From Corynebacterium sp. MSK297 (GTDB lineage: Bacteria > Actinomycetota > Actinomycetes > Mycobacteriales > Mycobacteriaceae), in contig NZ_JASPGD010000006.1 in the NCBI RefSeq assembly GCF_030232885.1, forward strand, positions 78,509 to 142,508: a DNA stretch of 64,000 nt, given 5' to 3'. The translations under genes and the position numbers were made by a program. The notes beneath the pieces are model-generated. The model was not told the DNA's origin. It was given only the letters and a program-made list of their open reading frames with translations, and searched no databases. Of the stretch, positions 9,236-19,720 are shown one piece after another. How positions within the stretch are numbered: the first letter of the stretch is position 1; each line of letters opens with the position of its first letter.

Positions 9236-11982
9236 TAGCCTAGTGCCTCCAAACGCGCACCGATGCGGTCGACTTCTTCTTGTGCCAGTTGCTGGCGTGC
9301 TTTGATCTTGTCGACGACATCCTGCGGTGCCTTCGCCAAGAACTTCTCATTCTGCAGCTGGCCGCCAGTCTGGGCCAGTTCCTTTTCTGCCTTCTTCAGG
9401 TCCTTTTGCAAACGGGCGCGTTCTGCTGCCACGTCCACGGCACCCGAAGTATCCACCGCGATGGTGATCGTGGCCTGGCTCAGGCGCACTTCGACAGAGG
9501 CGGACTCGGTGAAATCGGAACCCGGTTCTTCCACGTTTGCCAGGTTGCGCACCAGGTTTTCCTGCCCAACCAAGTCGACGGCAGCAAAATCCAATTTGCC
9601 CGGGATCTTCTGCGACGGCTTCACGCCTTGGTCCGCACGGAAACGACGCAGCTCGGTAATCAGTACCTCAGCATCGGCAATACGACGCGCAGCGACCTCA
9701 TCCACCTCGACCCCACCGTTGGTGTCAGCGGCGGTAGGCCAATCTGCTACCACCAGAGATTCGCCACCGGTCAGCGCCTTCCACGTCACCTCGGTGACGA
9801 ACGGCATGGTTGGGTGCAGCAAACGCAGCACCACGTCCAGCACTCGTCCCAGCACAATTTGCGTGTTTCGACCCTGTGCGGATTCTCCCTCGCGTGGGAT
9901 TTGGGTTTTCGCGATCTCGACGTACCAGTCACACAGCTCACCCCAGGCGAAGTGGTAGAGCAGCTCGTTGGCTTTCGCGAATTGGTAGTCCTCCAGGTAT
10001 TTATCTACCTGCACACGTACCTGCTCGGTGCGGTCCAAGATCCAGCGGTCGGCGTCGGTAAGCTCACTGCGCTCGGGCAGCTCGCCCATGCCCGCGCCGT
10101 TCATCAACGCGAACTTGGTGGCGTTAAACAACTTGGTGGCAAAGCGCTTCGAGGCTTCCGCGGCCTCATCGCCGACCGGCAAATCCACGCCTGGGTTTGC
10201 ACCACGCGCCAAGGTAAAGCGCAAAGCGTCCGCGCCGTAATCGCGTACCCAATCCATTGGGTCAATGCCGTTGCCCAAAGACTTCGACATTTTCCGGCCA
10301 TGCTCATCGCGTACCAGGCCGTGCAAGTAGAGATCCGTGAACGGCACCTGTGGGCGCCCACCAGCAGCAGTGCCGAAGGTTTCCGGGTCTTGGCTGGCTG
10401 CAAAGGTGCCGAACATCATCATGCGCGCAACCCAGAAAAACAGGATGTCGTAGGCGGTGACCAACACCGAAGTTGGGAAATAGCGCTCCAGATCAGCAGT
10501 TTTATCTGGCCAACCCATCGTAGAAAACGGCCACAACGCAGAGCTGAACCACGTATCCAATACGTCTGGATCTTGCTCATAGCCTTCGGGAGCTTGCTCA
10601 TCCGGGCCGACGCAGACGATATCGCGCTCGCCGTTTTCATCTTCTGGCCCGTACCAAATCGGGATGCGGTGGCCCCACCACAACTGGCGCGAGATAGTCC
10701 AGTCATGCATGTCATCGACCCAGTCGAAATAGCGTGGTTCCATCGACGCCGGGTGAATCTTGGTATCTCCCTCACGCACGGCATCGCCAGCCATCTGCGC
10801 GAGCTTGTCCACCTTCACAAACCACTGCAGTGACAGGCGCGGCTCAATCGGTTCTCCGCTGCGTTCCGAGTGACCAACCGAGTGGGTATACGGACGTTTC
10901 TCGGCGACGATGCGGCCCTGCTCAGCCAACGCCTCGCGGACCTTCACGCGTGCTTCTTCGCGGCTCACCCCATCAAACTGGGTACCAGTACCAGCGATAT
11001 GGCCGGTGGTATCCATGACCGTGGGCATGTCCAGGTTGTGGCGCAGGCCCATCGCATAGTCATTCGGATCATGCGCCGGGGTGATCTTCACGGCACCGGA
11101 GCCGAATTCCGGATCCACGTAGTCGTCGGCAATGACTTCCAACTCGAGATCATCACGGAACGGGTGCGGGAACTTCTTGCCCACCAGGTGCGTATAGCGC
11201 TCATCATCAGGGTGCACGGCAATGGCGACGTCGCCCAGCATGGTTTCCACACGGGTGGTGGCGACGATGACGTGATCCTCGTCGTCGGCAAGCGAACCAT
11301 AGCGCAGCGAAACCAGCTCACCGTCGACGTCTTTGTGCACCACCTCAATATCACTGACTGCGGTCTCCAGCACCGGCGACCAGTTGACCAGGCGGTGCGC
11401 GCGGTAAATCATGCCAGCATCAAACATCTGCTTGAAGATGTGCTGTACAGCGCGCGACAGCCCCTCATCCAGGGTGAAGCGCTCGCGTGACCAGTCGACG
11501 GAATCACCAATCGCGCGCATCTGCTGCTGAATGGTGCCGCCGTGTTCTTCTTTCCACTCCCAGACCTTAGAGATGAAATCCTCGCGCGAATAATCCCAGC
11601 GGGACTTACCTTCCTGTTCGCGCAGCTTGGCTTCCACCTTGGTCTGGGTGGCAATACCCGCATGGTCCGACCCCGGCAGCCACAGCGTGGAAAAGCCCTG
11701 CATGCGTTTACGGCGAATAATCGAATCCATCAGAGTGTGGTCGAGCGCATGCCCCATGTGCAGCTGACCGGTGACATTCGGCGGCGGCAAAACCACGGAA
11801 TAAGCGGGCTTGTCGGCGTCCTCATCCGGGCGGAAATAGCCTTGCGCCTCCCAAGCGTCGTAAAGATCTTTCTCTACCTCGCCCGGTTGCCAGTTCTTCG
11901 CAAGCAGATCGCTACGGTCGCGACCCGGCGCGGCATCAGTTGCGGAATTACGGTCATCTGGGTTTTGCTGGTTCTCCGTCAT
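9235..11982 (-). CDS. valS: Valyl-tRNA synthetase
   Basis: Class I aminoacyl-tRNA synthetase charging tRNA-Val, with editing of threonine. 915 residues from [15 protein letters not shown]-type motif HMGH ([14 protein letters not shown]), the editing domain in the middle, the KMSKS motif as [11 protein letters not shown], and a C-terminal coiled-coil arm ([20 protein letters not shown]). The frame stays open 45 bases further upstream, but MTEN fits the family and lies next to the divergent panB promoter region. First gene of the valS-folC operon. Confidence 0.97.
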   Translation of the reverse strand: MTENQQNPDDRNSATDAAPGRDRSDLLAKNWQPGEVEKDLYDAWEAQGYFRPDEDADKPAYSVVLPPPNVTGQLHMGHALDHTLMDSIIRRKRMQGFSTLWLPGSDHAGIATQTKVEAKLREQEGKSRWDYSREDFISKVWEWKEEHGGTIQQQMRAIGDSVDWSRERFTLDEGLSRAVQHIFKQMFDAGMIYRAHRLVNWSPVLETAVSDIEVVHKDVDGELVSLRYGSLADDEDHVIVATTRVETMLGDVAIAVHPDDERYTHLVGKKFPHPFRDDLELEVIADDYVDPEFGSGAVKITPAHDPNDYAMGLRHNLDMPTVMDTTGHIAGTGTQFDGVSREEARVKVREALAEQGRIVAEKRPYTHSVGHSERSGEPIEPRLSLQWFVKVDKLAQMAGDAVREGDTKIHPASMEPRYFDWVDDMHDWTISRQLWWGHRIPIWYGPEDENGERDIVCVGPDEQAPEGYEQDPDVLDTWFSSALWPFSTMGWPDKTADLERYFPTSVLVTAYDILFFWVARMMMFGTFAASQDPETFGTAAGGRPQVPFTDLYLHGLVRDEHGRKMSKSLGNGIDPMDWVRDYGADALRFTLARGANPGVDLPVGDEAAEASKRFATKLFNATKFALMNGAGMGELPERSELTDADRWILDRTEQVRVQVDKYLEDYQFAKANELLYHFAWGELCDWYVEIAKTQIPREGESAQGRNTQIVLGRVLDVVLRLLHPTMPFVTEVTWKALTGGESLVVADWPTAADTNGGVEVDEVAARRIADAEVLITELRRFRADQGVKPSQKIPGKLDFAAVDLVGQENLVRNLANVEEPGSDFTESASVEVRLSQATITIAVDTSGAVDVAAERARLQKDLKKAEKELAQTGGQLQNEKFLAKAPQDVVDKIKARQQLAQEEVDRIGARLEALG

Positions 11983-12152
11983 CACGGCGCCTATTCTAGC
12001 GCCCACCTGCAACATGGGCGGCAACACTACAACAAACGCTCCAGCAGCTACGGAAGCTACAGAAGCTGCAAAAGCTACAGCGACTCCAGCGGCTATGGCA
12101 ATTGTCCAGCAGATCCCCAGTAATAATCCGCCACACTGCTAAAATCCGGCCT

Positions 12153-12983
12153 ATGTCTACCCAACCGTCCCGTCCCCCACAGCGCCTACGCACTCATTAT
12201 TTTTCGCGTGCCAAAGCCAGCGGCACCCCGTTCACCGCTCTAACCAGCTACGATAGCCTCACCGCCAGCATTTTCGACGACGCCGAAATCGATTTGCTAC
12301 TCGTCGGCGATTCCGCGGCGAACGTGGTCTTCGGGCACAGCTCCACCCTGCCGATCACCACTGAGGAGCTCATCAGCTTGTCCGCAGCCGTCGTGCGTTC
12401 CACCCGTCGCGCGTTCGTCGTTGCCGATCTTCCGTTCGGCAGCTACGAGACTTCCCCGGCCCAAGCCGTGGATACTGCGGTGCGGTTTATGAAAGAAGCC
12501 GGCGTGCAGGCGGTCAAGATCGAAGGTGGCGTGGAGATTGCGCCGACCATTAAAGCGCTTGTCGACGCCGGCATCCCGGTGTGCGCGCACATTGGTTTTA
12601 CCCCGCAGTCCGAACACGCGCTCGGCGGCTACCGGGTGCAAGGCCGTGGCGAAGCCGCCGCACAACTGGCCGCTGATGCGCAGGCCGTGGCCGATGCGGG
12701 CGCGTTTGCCGTGGTCATGGAAATGGTTCCGAGCCAGCTGGCTGCACAGATCACCCGCGATTGCCCCATCCCCACTATCGGCATCGGCGCTGGCAACGAG
12801 ACCGATGGACAAATTCTGGTGTGGACGGATGCTTTCGGCCTGGGCACTGGCAAATCACCACGGTTTGTGCGCCAATACGCCAATCTTGCCGACGAGCTAC
12901 GCACAGGTGCGCGCGCCTATCGCGAGGATGTGGCAGCTCGCGCATTCCCGAACGAAGCAGAATCGTTTAGCGACGAGAAGTAA
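12153..12983 (+). CDS. panB: 3-methyl-2-oxobutanoate hydroxymethyltransferase
   Basis: First committed step of pantothenate synthesis: formation of ketopantoate from 2-oxoisovalerate and methylene-tetrahydrofolate. 276 residues from [13 protein letters not shown], with family motifs [38 protein letters not shown] and [20 protein letters not shown]. The frame is open 51 bases further upstream, but the usual length supports 12153. Followed after 11 bases by panC, so the two form a panBC operon. Confidence 0.96.
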   Translation: MSTQPSRPPQRLRTHYFSRAKASGTPFTALTSYDSLTASIFDDAEIDLLLVGDSAANVVFGHSSTLPITTEELISLSAAVVRSTRRAFVVADLPFGSYETSPAQAVDTAVRFMKEAGVQAVKIEGGVEIAPTIKALVDAGIPVCAHIGFTPQSEHALGGYRVQGRGEAAAQLAADAQAVADAGAFAVVMEMVPSQLAAQITRDCPIPTIGIGAGNETDGQILVWTDAFGLGTGKSPRFVRQYANLADELRTGARAYREDVAARAFPNEAESFSDEK

Positions 12984-12994
12984 TTAAAAACTAC

Positions 12995-13954
12995 ATGCAG
13001 ATTATTCACACTGTCTCTGACATGCGCGCATTTTGTGCGCAATCACGATCCCGTCAGGCTGCGTCTGGTGCAGCGGGCTCTGGTGCAGCGGACACTGGGT
13101 CGGCTGCTACTAGTAGGTCGGCTGCTGCTAATGCGCCTGCTCCTGATACGACTAGCCCGTCAATAGGCCTGGTGCCGACGATGGGTGCGCTGCACGACGG
13201 ACACGCCAGCCTGGTGCGCGCTGCTCGTGCCGACAACGACATCGTGGTGGCATCGGTATTCGTCAACCCGCTGCAATTTGCTGACCTCGGCGACTGCGAC
13301 GATTACCGCAACTACCCACGCAATCTCGACGCCGACGCCGAATTCTTGCGCGGTCTCGGCATCGATGCTGTCTTTGCCCCGAGTGTGGACGAAATGTATC
13401 CGGGGTTTAGCACAGCCCCAGACCGGCACCCACAAATCTGGGTGCGTACCGGCCGCATGGGCGAGATTTTGGAAGGCGCCTCCCGCCCCGGGCATTTTGA
13501 TGGCGTTGCCACCGTCGTCGCCAAGCTGTTTCAGATCATCCAACCAGACCGCGCCTATTTTGGGCGCAAAGATGCCCAGCAGTTAGCGATCATTCAGGCG
13601 CTGGTGCGGGATCTAGATATGCCCATTGCCATCCACGGATTGCCCATTGTGCGTGGCGACGACGGGGTGGCTGAATCCAGCCGGAATCTACGTTTGAGTG
13701 CACAGCAGCGCCAGCACGCCACCGCCTTATCGCAGACGCTGTTTGGGTTCCGGGATGACATATTTACCAGTGTCGACGAAGCATCAGAGCACTTAGCTAG
13801 CTGTGAGGGCGTGGAACTAGATTATTTCCGCATCGTCGATCCCGCCGATTTACGGGATGTGCCTGCTGGTACTCGACCTGCCTTGGCGTTGACAGCCGCG
13901 TGGGTCGGCCCAGTGCGCTTGATTGATAATCTGGCTTTGGAGGCACATGAATAA
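12995..13954 (+). CDS. panC: Pantoate--beta-alanine ligase with low-complexity insert
   Basis: ATP-dependent condensation of pantoate with beta-alanine. 319 residues. The catalytic motifs are intact: [20 protein letters not shown] (HIGH-like), [19 protein letters not shown] and SSRNLRLS. Compared with typical PanC, about 40 Ala/Ser/Thr-rich residues (roughly 16-52) are inserted between the first strand and the MGALHDGH motif. The end overlaps the next gene by 8 bp. Confidence 0.95.
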   Translation: MQIIHTVSDMRAFCAQSRSRQAASGAAGSGAADTGSAATSRSAAANAPAPDTTSPSIGLVPTMGALHDGHASLVRAARADNDIVVASVFVNPLQFADLGDCDDYRNYPRNLDADAEFLRGLGIDAVFAPSVDEMYPGFSTAPDRHPQIWVRTGRMGEILEGASRPGHFDGVATVVAKLFQIIQPDRAYFGRKDAQQLAIIQALVRDLDMPIAIHGLPIVRGDDGVAESSRNLRLSAQQRQHATALSQTLFGFRDDIFTSVDEASEHLASCEGVELDYFRIVDPADLRDVPAGTRPALALTAAWVGPVRLIDNLALEAHE

Positions 13955-14642
13955 TCGCGGCGAGAATGATGAGAATGGCGCGAATGCTATAACCACAGAG
14001 CTAGGAGCTGCGATCACTGAGTTCATCCGCCATGGCTACGAGCACGCGGACATCTCGCAGCTGCAAGACACACGAAGTGGCGCGCCAGCGAACAAGCTCG
14101 AGCTGTATTCCCAGGTCATCGCCGCCTGCATGGATGCGATTACTCCCCCAGCGTCGACACTGAGCATCGATTCTCCTGTGCCGGCCGAGGGCATGGCGCA
14201 TATCGTGCACGCGTTATTTACCCAGCTCGATACTCACCGTGATGCGGTAGCGCTGCTGGCGGCAGAATCGCTGCACCCAGTGCTGGAGGCAGGAACCACC
14301 ACGACGATGATGGAATCATCCGAACTGGGCCTGCATCTGGACCGAGTGTTGTTACGCGGCCAAGAAGCCGGGGCGTTCCGTCCTGGAATTTCCGCGCTTG
14401 ACGTGTTTTACCTGGTTATTTCGCTGAGTTTTTCCCGGCTCAACCACCAGCATCTCATGGCGATGACCACGCGGGTTGATACCTTTTCGGCGGCAAACAC
14501 CGCGGGAGTGCGTCGGCTGGTCGTCGATGCGGTGCTGTCATTTTTGACGTCGAATATCGCCGATTCCGAGCACGAATCTTATCTGGCCACCACCAGCGAT
14601 GAAGACCGCGATGATTCCGGATTGGGCATCTACTGGGACTAA
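13947..14642 (+). CDS. TetR-like protein with a degenerate DNA-binding domain
   Basis: 231 residues from [16 protein letters not shown] 13947 follows TTGGAGGC and overlaps panC by 8 bp. The C-terminal 150 residues match a TetR effector domain in style ([20 protein letters not shown]). The N-terminus keeps the first TetR helix and '[12 protein letters not shown]', but the segment that should hold the turn and recognition helix is shortened to [19 protein letters not shown] binding is therefore doubtful. Cotranscription with panBC suggests a role near pantothenate metabolism, but nothing proves it. Confidence 0.7.
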   Translation: MNNRGENDENGANAITTELGAAITEFIRHGYEHADISQLQDTRSGAPANKLELYSQVIAACMDAITPPASTLSIDSPVPAEGMAHIVHALFTQLDTHRDAVALLAAESLHPVLEAGTTTTMMESSELGLHLDRVLLRGQEAGAFRPGISALDVFYLVISLSFSRLNHQHLMAMTTRVDTFSAANTAGVRRLVVDAVLSFLTSNIADSEHESYLATTSDEDRDDSGLGIYWD

Positions 14643-14686
14643 CCCTGGGGCTTGCGCCAGCTACGCCGAACAGCTGCAGCAACCAG

Positions 14687-16021
14687 CTACGCCGACTGCA
14701 TATTTTCTGAGTAGCGTAGCTCCGGGGTGTCTTCCCCACGCACCGCAGCCGCGGTAATAACCACTTGGTTGATGTCCTCGCGGTCCGGCAGGTCATACAT
14801 CACCGGCACCAGAAGATCCTCCAAGATCGCGCGCAAACCACGCGCACCGGTGCCGCGCTCAATCGCCAATTCTGCGATTTCGCCGAGGGCATCATCGTCG
14901 AAAAGCAACTCAGCGCCGTCCATGGCAAACAGGCTACGATACTGTTTAACCAGGGAATTCTTCGGTTCCGTGAGCACCTGCACCAGCGAGTTACGATCCA
15001 GGTTTTCCACCGTCGCCACTACAGGCAGGCGTCCGATGAATTCTGGAATCAGGCCGAATTTCACCAAATCCGCGGTGCGCACCTGCGAAAACAGCGCGGC
15101 ATTATCCGTATCTTTACGCGAATCAATCTCAGCGCCAAAGCCCAAGCCCTTCTTGCCGACGCGCTCCGCAATGACTTTATCAAGACCATCAAAGGCACCA
15201 GCGACAATGAACAACACGTTCGAGGTATCCAGCTGGATAAACTCCTGGTTCGGGTGCTTGCGCCCGCCCTGCGGCGGAATCGACGCCGTGGTGCCTTCCA
15301 GGATTTTCAGCAGTGCCTGCTGCACACCCTCACCGGACACATCGCGGGTAATCGATGGGTTTTCACTCTTGCGCGAAATCTTGTCGATCTCATCAACATA
15401 AATGATGCCGCGCTGGGCGCGCTCCACATCAAAATCGGCAGCTTGCAGCAACTTCAACAGGATATTTTCCACGTCTTCGCCGACATAACCGGCCTCGGTC
15501 AACGACGTGGCATCGGCAATGGTAAACGGCACATCCAGCATACGCGCCAAGGTTTGCGCCAGGTAGGTTTTACCAGAGCCGGTTGGACCCAGCATCAAAA
15601 TATTGGATTTCGCAATCTCGATCTCTTCGTCCGCATGAATGGAATCTGTGCGTGCAGCGTATTTCCCGCTGGGTGATTTTTGCCCCGAGCGTGCACCAGA
15701 GCGGGCGAACTCGTCGGCACGCATACGCTTGTAATGGTTATACACAGCGACCGCTAAGGTGCGCTTGGCCTGATCCTGGCCAATGACGTAATTATCCAAA
15801 AACGCGGAAATTTCCGACGGCCGAGGCAGACGCTTAGCATCCTCGGTGTCCTGTGCGCCCGGTTCATTGGCGATTTCCTCTTCGATGATCTCATTGCACA
15901 GTTCAATGCACTCATCACAGATATAGACGCCGCCACCGGCGATGAGCTTTTTCACCTGTTTCTGGCTCTTCCCACAGAAGGAACACTTCAGCAGGTCAGC
16001 GCTTTCTTGCATACGTGCCAT
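14687..16021 (-). CDS. clpX: ATP-dependent Clp protease ATPase subunit ClpX
   Basis: AAA+ unfoldase that feeds substrates to ClpP1P2. 444 residues: N-terminal zinc-binding domain with CSFCGKS and [10 protein letters not shown], Walker A GPTGSGKT, Walker B IIYVDEID, and the sensor region [12 protein letters not shown]. The start at [13 protein letters not shown] fits the family. It is oriented with clpP1P2 but separated from clpP2 by 439 bases, so it probably has its own promoter. Confidence 0.97.
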   Translation of the reverse strand: MARMQESADLLKCSFCGKSQKQVKKLIAGGGVYICDECIELCNEIIEEEIANEPGAQDTEDAKRLPRPSEISAFLDNYVIGQDQAKRTLAVAVYNHYKRMRADEFARSGARSGQKSPSGKYAARTDSIHADEEIEIAKSNILMLGPTGSGKTYLAQTLARMLDVPFTIADATSLTEAGYVGEDVENILLKLLQAADFDVERAQRGIIYVDEIDKISRKSENPSITRDVSGEGVQQALLKILEGTTASIPPQGGRKHPNQEFIQLDTSNVLFIVAGAFDGLDKVIAERVGKKGLGFGAEIDSRKDTDNAALFSQVRTADLVKFGLIPEFIGRLPVVATVENLDRNSLVQVLTEPKNSLVKQYRSLFAMDGAELLFDDDALGEIAELAIERGTGARGLRAILEDLLVPVMYDLPDREDINQVVITAAAVRGEDTPELRYSENMQSA

Positions 16022-16460
16022 AGGGTCTTTACGTACTTCTCATTTCGCAGTCGTGGACAGTGCTCCCCAGTCTAACCACCATGCCCGCTCCTAGCCGGTA
16101 GCCACACGAAATCTGAGGCAATACCACCCAGACAACTTGGTGCTGGACAAATTATAGGCATGGCCGTTCCCTATCCCTGTGCTCGTACTGCTGGCAACCC
16201 GCTTTCTGTCAGCAACCGCCCTGCGCCCAGCGCCACAGCGGCGGCGACAATAACAGTCACAGTCACAGTCACAGCCACAGCCATTACCACAGCCATCGCA
16301 ACGCGCCGCAACACACAAGAATGCTCCCCACTAGTAGAACCAAATTTTTCGGTCCAACTATGAGGAGCAGTTCATGCGCAGCAGGCTGGCTTTGTCCAGG
16401 AACCTCTGGAATTCCTGTACCGAAAATAGCCAGCCGACGATGTAGCCGAACGACTACAAA
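16022..16460. other. clpX-clpP2 intergenic region
   Basis: 439 bases without a credible gene. Contains a cacagtcacagt/cacagccacag run (about 16250-16300) and an inverted repeat ggctggct (about 16386) .. agccagcc (about 16427), which on the minus strand lies downstream of clpP2 and may form its transcript end. The clpX promoter must lie at the left side. Confidence 0.5.
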
Positions 16461-17090
16461 CTAGTTGTGGTTGGCCTTGCGGTACTCAAACACGCGATCG
16501 ATGATGCCGTATTCCACCGCCTCTTCGGCGGTCAGAATCTTGTCACGGTCGGTGTCGATGCGGATCTGCTCGGCGCTGCGGCCAGTGTGTTCTGCCAAGG
16601 TGCGTTCCATCAAGGTACGCATACGCTCGATTTCAGCGGCCTGAATCTCCAAGTCAGAAACCTGACCCTGGGTTCCGGAGGTAGCAGGCTGGTGAATCAA
16701 CACACGCGAATTTGGAAGCGCAGCACGCTTACCCGGTGAACCAGCAGCCAGAAGTACAGCAGCGGCAGAGGCAGCCTGGCCCAGGCACACTGTCTGCACA
16801 TCGCAGCGCACGAAGCGCATGGTGTCATAGATTGCCATCAACGCAGTGAAAGAACCACCTGGCGAGTTAATGTACATGGTGATATCACGGTCTGGATCCT
16901 GAGATTCCAGTACCAACAGCTGTGCCATGATGTCGTTGGCTGCGGTGTCATCAACCTGAGAAGCCAAGAAGATGATGCGCTCTTCAAACAGCTTGTTGTA
17001 CGGGTTGGTTTCCTTCGTGCCGTTCGCGGAGTGCTCCAAAAACGACGGCAGCACGTACCGCGACGATGGCATCTGGGATTGGTTCAACAT
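16461..17090 (-). CDS. clpP2: ATP-dependent Clp protease proteolytic subunit 2
   Basis: One of the two ClpP paralogues that form the mixed actinobacterial ClpP1P2 barrel. 209 residues with the nucleophile-Ser region [20 protein letters not shown] and the His region RVLIHQPA. Second gene of the clpP1-clpP2 operon, 38 bases after clpP1. Confidence 0.97.
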   Translation of the reverse strand: MLNQSQMPSSRYVLPSFLEHSANGTKETNPYNKLFEERIIFLASQVDDTAANDIMAQLLVLESQDPDRDITMYINSPGGSFTALMAIYDTMRFVRCDVQTVCLGQAASAAAVLLAAGSPGKRAALPNSRVLIHQPATSGTQGQVSDLEIQAAEIERMRTLMERTLAEHTGRSAEQIRIDTDRDKILTAEEAVEYGIIDRVFEYRKANHN

Positions 17091-17128
17091 GAAAGTAGTT
17101 CTCCTCTAACCTGTTTCGTGGTTCGTGC

Positions 17129-17731
17129 CTAGTTAGTGACGGTGCCGCCTTGGGCGGCGGAAACAACATGGTCAACCATGCCGTAATCCAGTGCCTGCTG
17201 CGCAGTGAACCAACGGTCGCGGTCAGAGTCTTTCGTGATCTGCTCAAAAGTCTGGCCGGTGTGTTCTGCAATCAGTTCCGCCATCTCACGTTTCGTCTGC
17301 GCGAACTGCTCCGCCTGAATAGCGATATCCGCCGCAGTACCACCGACCCCAGCTGATGGCTGGTGCATCATGATGCGCGCGTGCGGCAGTGCAAAACGCT
17401 TGCCTGGTGCACCCGCGGTGAGCAGGAACTGTCCCATAGAGGCAGCCAAGCCCATGCCGTAGGTGCGCACATCGCACGGCGAATACTTCATGGTGTCGTA
17501 AATCGCCATACCAGCGGTCACCGAGCCACCTGGGGAGTTGATGTAAAGAGAAATGTCGCGGTTTGGGTCCTCCGCGGACAGCAACAAAATCTGCGCGCAC
17601 AACTTGTTCGCAATTTCATCGTCCACCTGGGTACCCAGGAAGATGATTCGTTCACGCAACAGACGCTCATAGACAGAGTCGCCCAGGTTCATGCCTGTCG
17701 AACCTGCGTCGCTCGTAATTTTGTCAGACAT
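17129..17731 (-). CDS. clpP1: ATP-dependent Clp protease proteolytic subunit 1
   Basis: Serine protease subunit, 200 residues from [11 protein letters not shown]. Nucleophile region [18 protein letters not shown], His region RIMMHQPS. The frame also opens 12 bases earlier, but ATG 17731 gives the cleaner start. A palindrome matching the ClgR box core lies about 80 bases upstream. Confidence 0.97.
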   Translation of the reverse strand: MSDKITSDAGSTGMNLGDSVYERLLRERIIFLGTQVDDEIANKLCAQILLLSAEDPNRDISLYINSPGGSVTAGMAIYDTMKYSPCDVRTYGMGLAASMGQFLLTAGAPGKRFALPHARIMMHQPSAGVGGTAADIAIQAEQFAQTKREMAELIAEHTGQTFEQITKDSDRDRWFTAQQALDYGMVDHVVSAAQGGTVTN

Positions 17732-17804
17732 TAGTGTTTCCAACTCCTGTTAGTCGTCGTCCTCAATGACACCAGAATACCCGCCGCTTTCGGGCCCGTC
17801 AGGT

Positions 17805-17824
17805 GTGTTCGCTGTCAGCGTTTG
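17805..17824. promoter_or_regulatory. ClgR-like operator upstream of clpP1
   Basis: The core CGCTGTCAGCG (17810-17820; minus strand CGCTGACAGCG) fits the CGCYNANRGCG core known for ClgR in Corynebacterium glutamicum, with AT-rich flanks. Position about 80 bases upstream of clpP1 fits activation of the clpP1P2 operon. The clgR gene itself is not in the window. Confidence 0.6.
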
Positions 17825-17919
17825 CGCCAGCGCAGCGTCAGCCCAGCGTCAGCTAGCACCTACTGCACACGCGCGAGGGTACGGGCTGGATGCCAGTAAT
17901 AGACCAGCGCTAGCTAGAC

Positions 17920-17962
17920 AAAAACCCGCCGACCGAGCTGCGTAAGCTCGACCCGGCGGGCA
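17920..17962 (-). terminator. Terminator after tig
   Basis: On the minus strand CCCGCCGGGTCGAGCT..AGCTCGGTCGGCGGG is followed by TTTTTGT. It lies about 30 bases past the tig stop and separates tig from the clpP1 promoter. Confidence 0.9.
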
Positions 17963-17990
17963 TTATGCATCAGCGTGCTAAAAAGAGATT

Positions 17991-19394
17991 TTACTTCTCT
18001 TCGGTGCTTTCTTGTGCCTCAGCAGCATCAGCATTGTCTGCGCCTGCAGCACCTTCAACACTGTCGTTGTTGTCTTCCTCGCCGAAGTAATCCTTCGGGT
18101 CCACAGAGTTGCCGTCAGTGTCTTCGACGGTGACGTTGCAAATAGCCATAGCCAATGCTTTGCCGCGACGAACGTCCGCGAACAAGTTTGGCAACTGGTT
18201 AGCCTGCTGCAGCTGCTGCATGAACTGGCCCGGCTCCATGCCGTAGGAACGGGCGGTGAACATGATGTGCTCGGTCAGCTCTTCCTGAGAAACCTCTGGC
18301 TGCTCCTGCTCGGCAACAGCATCCAGGAACAGCTGGGTGCGTACGGAATCCTCGGCAGATTCGCGCGCTTCCTTGTCGAACTGCTCGCGGGAAGTACCCT
18401 GCGCCTCCAAAAGCTGCGCCAGGGCCTTCTCATCGCCACCAACCTGGCCCAGTACCTGGTGGTACTGGTTATGAACTTGGTCATCAACCACGGTCTTCGG
18501 CAGTTCGAACTCAACCTTTTCCAGAGCAGCCTTCAGGACCTCATCGCGGATCTCTGCAGCCTGTTGTGCCTTGACGGATTCCTCAGCCTGAGTGCGGATG
18601 GCATCGCGCAGCTCGTCGGCAGTGTCGAACTCAGAAGCCATCTGGGCGAACTCATCGTCGAAGTCCGGCAGCTTACGCTCCTGAGTCTTCTGTACGTGTA
18701 CGGAAACTTCAGCTTCTTCACCGGCGCGCTCACCGGTTTCCAGCTTCGCAGTGAAAGAATTATCCTCACCGGTCTTCATGCCACGCAGAGCGGTATCGAG
18801 GCCCTTAATCAAGTTACCAGAGCCGATCTGATAGGACATGGACTCTACCTTGGCATCTTCGATCTCTTCGCCGTCGATTTCAGCAGACAAGTCGATCACA
18901 GCGAAGTCATTGGTCTTCAGCTGGCGCTTGGTTTCCTTCAACTCACCGAAACGGTCACGCAGCTGGTCAACCTGCTCTTCGGTCGCCTCATCCAGCGACT
19001 TCAGTGGAGCAACGGATACCTTGAGCTTGGAGAAGTCCGGTACCTCAATATCTGGCTGGACATCAACCTCTGCGGTGAACTCCACGAAGTCATTATCTTC
19101 AATCTGCTTGATATCAACCTCAGGCTGACCGATTGGGTTGATATCATTTTCTTTCATGGCCTCTTCGTACTTGACGGGCAGCATGTCGTTGACGACCTGC
19201 TCCAATACTGGGCCACGACCGAAACGCGCGTCGATCAGCTGCCGCGGGGCTTTACCCTTACGGAAACCTGGGATAGTCACCTGCTGCGCGATGGCCTTGT
19301 AGGCTGCGTCGATTTCCTTATCAAGCTCAGAGAATGGGACATTCACGGTGAGCTTCACGCGGGTATCGCTCAGCTTGTCGACGGTTGTCTTCAC
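17991..19394 (-). CDS. tig: Trigger factor
   Basis: Ribosome-bound chaperone and prolyl isomerase. 467 residues: N-terminal ribosome-binding domain with the signature [12 protein letters not shown] (near residue 45), FKBP-type middle domain (about 150-240), helical C-terminal domain, and an acidic tail of about 30 residues. Starts [17 protein letters not shown], stands alone, and ends at a strong terminator. Confidence 0.97.
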   Translation of the reverse strand: MKTTVDKLSDTRVKLTVNVPFSELDKEIDAAYKAIAQQVTIPGFRKGKAPRQLIDARFGRGPVLEQVVNDMLPVKYEEAMKENDINPIGQPEVDIKQIEDNDFVEFTAEVDVQPDIEVPDFSKLKVSVAPLKSLDEATEEQVDQLRDRFGELKETKRQLKTNDFAVIDLSAEIDGEEIEDAKVESMSYQIGSGNLIKGLDTALRGMKTGEDNSFTAKLETGERAGEEAEVSVHVQKTQERKLPDFDDEFAQMASEFDTADELRDAIRTQAEESVKAQQAAEIRDEVLKAALEKVEFELPKTVVDDQVHNQYHQVLGQVGGDEKALAQLLEAQGTSREQFDKEARESAEDSVRTQLFLDAVAEQEQPEVSQEELTEHIMFTARSYGMEPGQFMQQLQQANQLPNLFADVRRGKALAMAICNVTVEDTDGNSVDPKDYFGEEDNNDSVEGAAGADNADAAEAQESTEEK

Positions 19395-19446
19395 GAGTAA
19401 CTCTCCTGGTTTCTCATCGAGGGATAGTTCTATTACTTATTTTATT

Positions 19447-19482
19447 AAACAGGGGCCCTTAGCACTCACAGCCAGGGCCCCA
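19447..19482 (-). terminator. Hairpin after tRNA-Pro
   Basis: Arms aggggccct (19451-19459) and agggcccc (19474-19481), followed on the minus strand by TGTTTAATAAAAT. Located 5 bases after the tRNA 3' end and before tig; the probable tRNA terminator. Confidence 0.7.
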
Positions 19483-19486
19483 TTTG

Positions 19487-19560
19487 TCGGGGCGACAGGA
19501 TTTGAACCTGCGACCTTCTACTCCCGAAGCAGACGCGCTACCAAGCTGCGCTACGCCCCG
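19487..19560 (-). tRNA. tRNA-Pro(CGG)
   Basis: Acceptor stem CGGGGCG/CGCCCCG with discriminator A, D arm GCGCAGCTTGGTAGCGC, anticodon arm TCTGC-TTCGGGA-GTAGA (anticodon CGG), T arm with GGTTCGAATCC. 74 nt; CCA is not encoded. Confidence 0.96.
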
Positions 19561-19698
19561 CGATCATTCACATGCAGCAACCGCATGTGAACACGACCCC
19601 GTAGTCTACCTGTCCTATTTTCATTGCGCACAGCCGGGGTCGGCTATTTCTCTCCACCCATAAGCGGTGAGGAATTTCTGTTAAGCAGCACACACGCT

Positions 19699-19720
19699 AA
19701 TGTGTTATCCATGACACATT
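19699..19720. promoter_or_regulatory. Palindrome overlapping the flavoenzyme start codon
   Basis: aatgtgt-tatccatg-acacatt: perfect 7-bp arms, 9 of 11 positions symmetric in total, with the ATG at 19711 inside the spacer. The position suits an operator for a repressor; no regulator can be assigned. Confidence 0.45.

Noticed and set aside
16091..16318. Cys/Gly-rich 75-residue frame between clpX and clpP2
   Set aside because: Generated by a cacagt/cacagc simple repeat; no ribosome binding site or family.
18012..19400. 462-codon plus-strand frame opposite tig
   Set aside because: Exact antisense of trigger factor; a mirror effect of the codon usage of tig.
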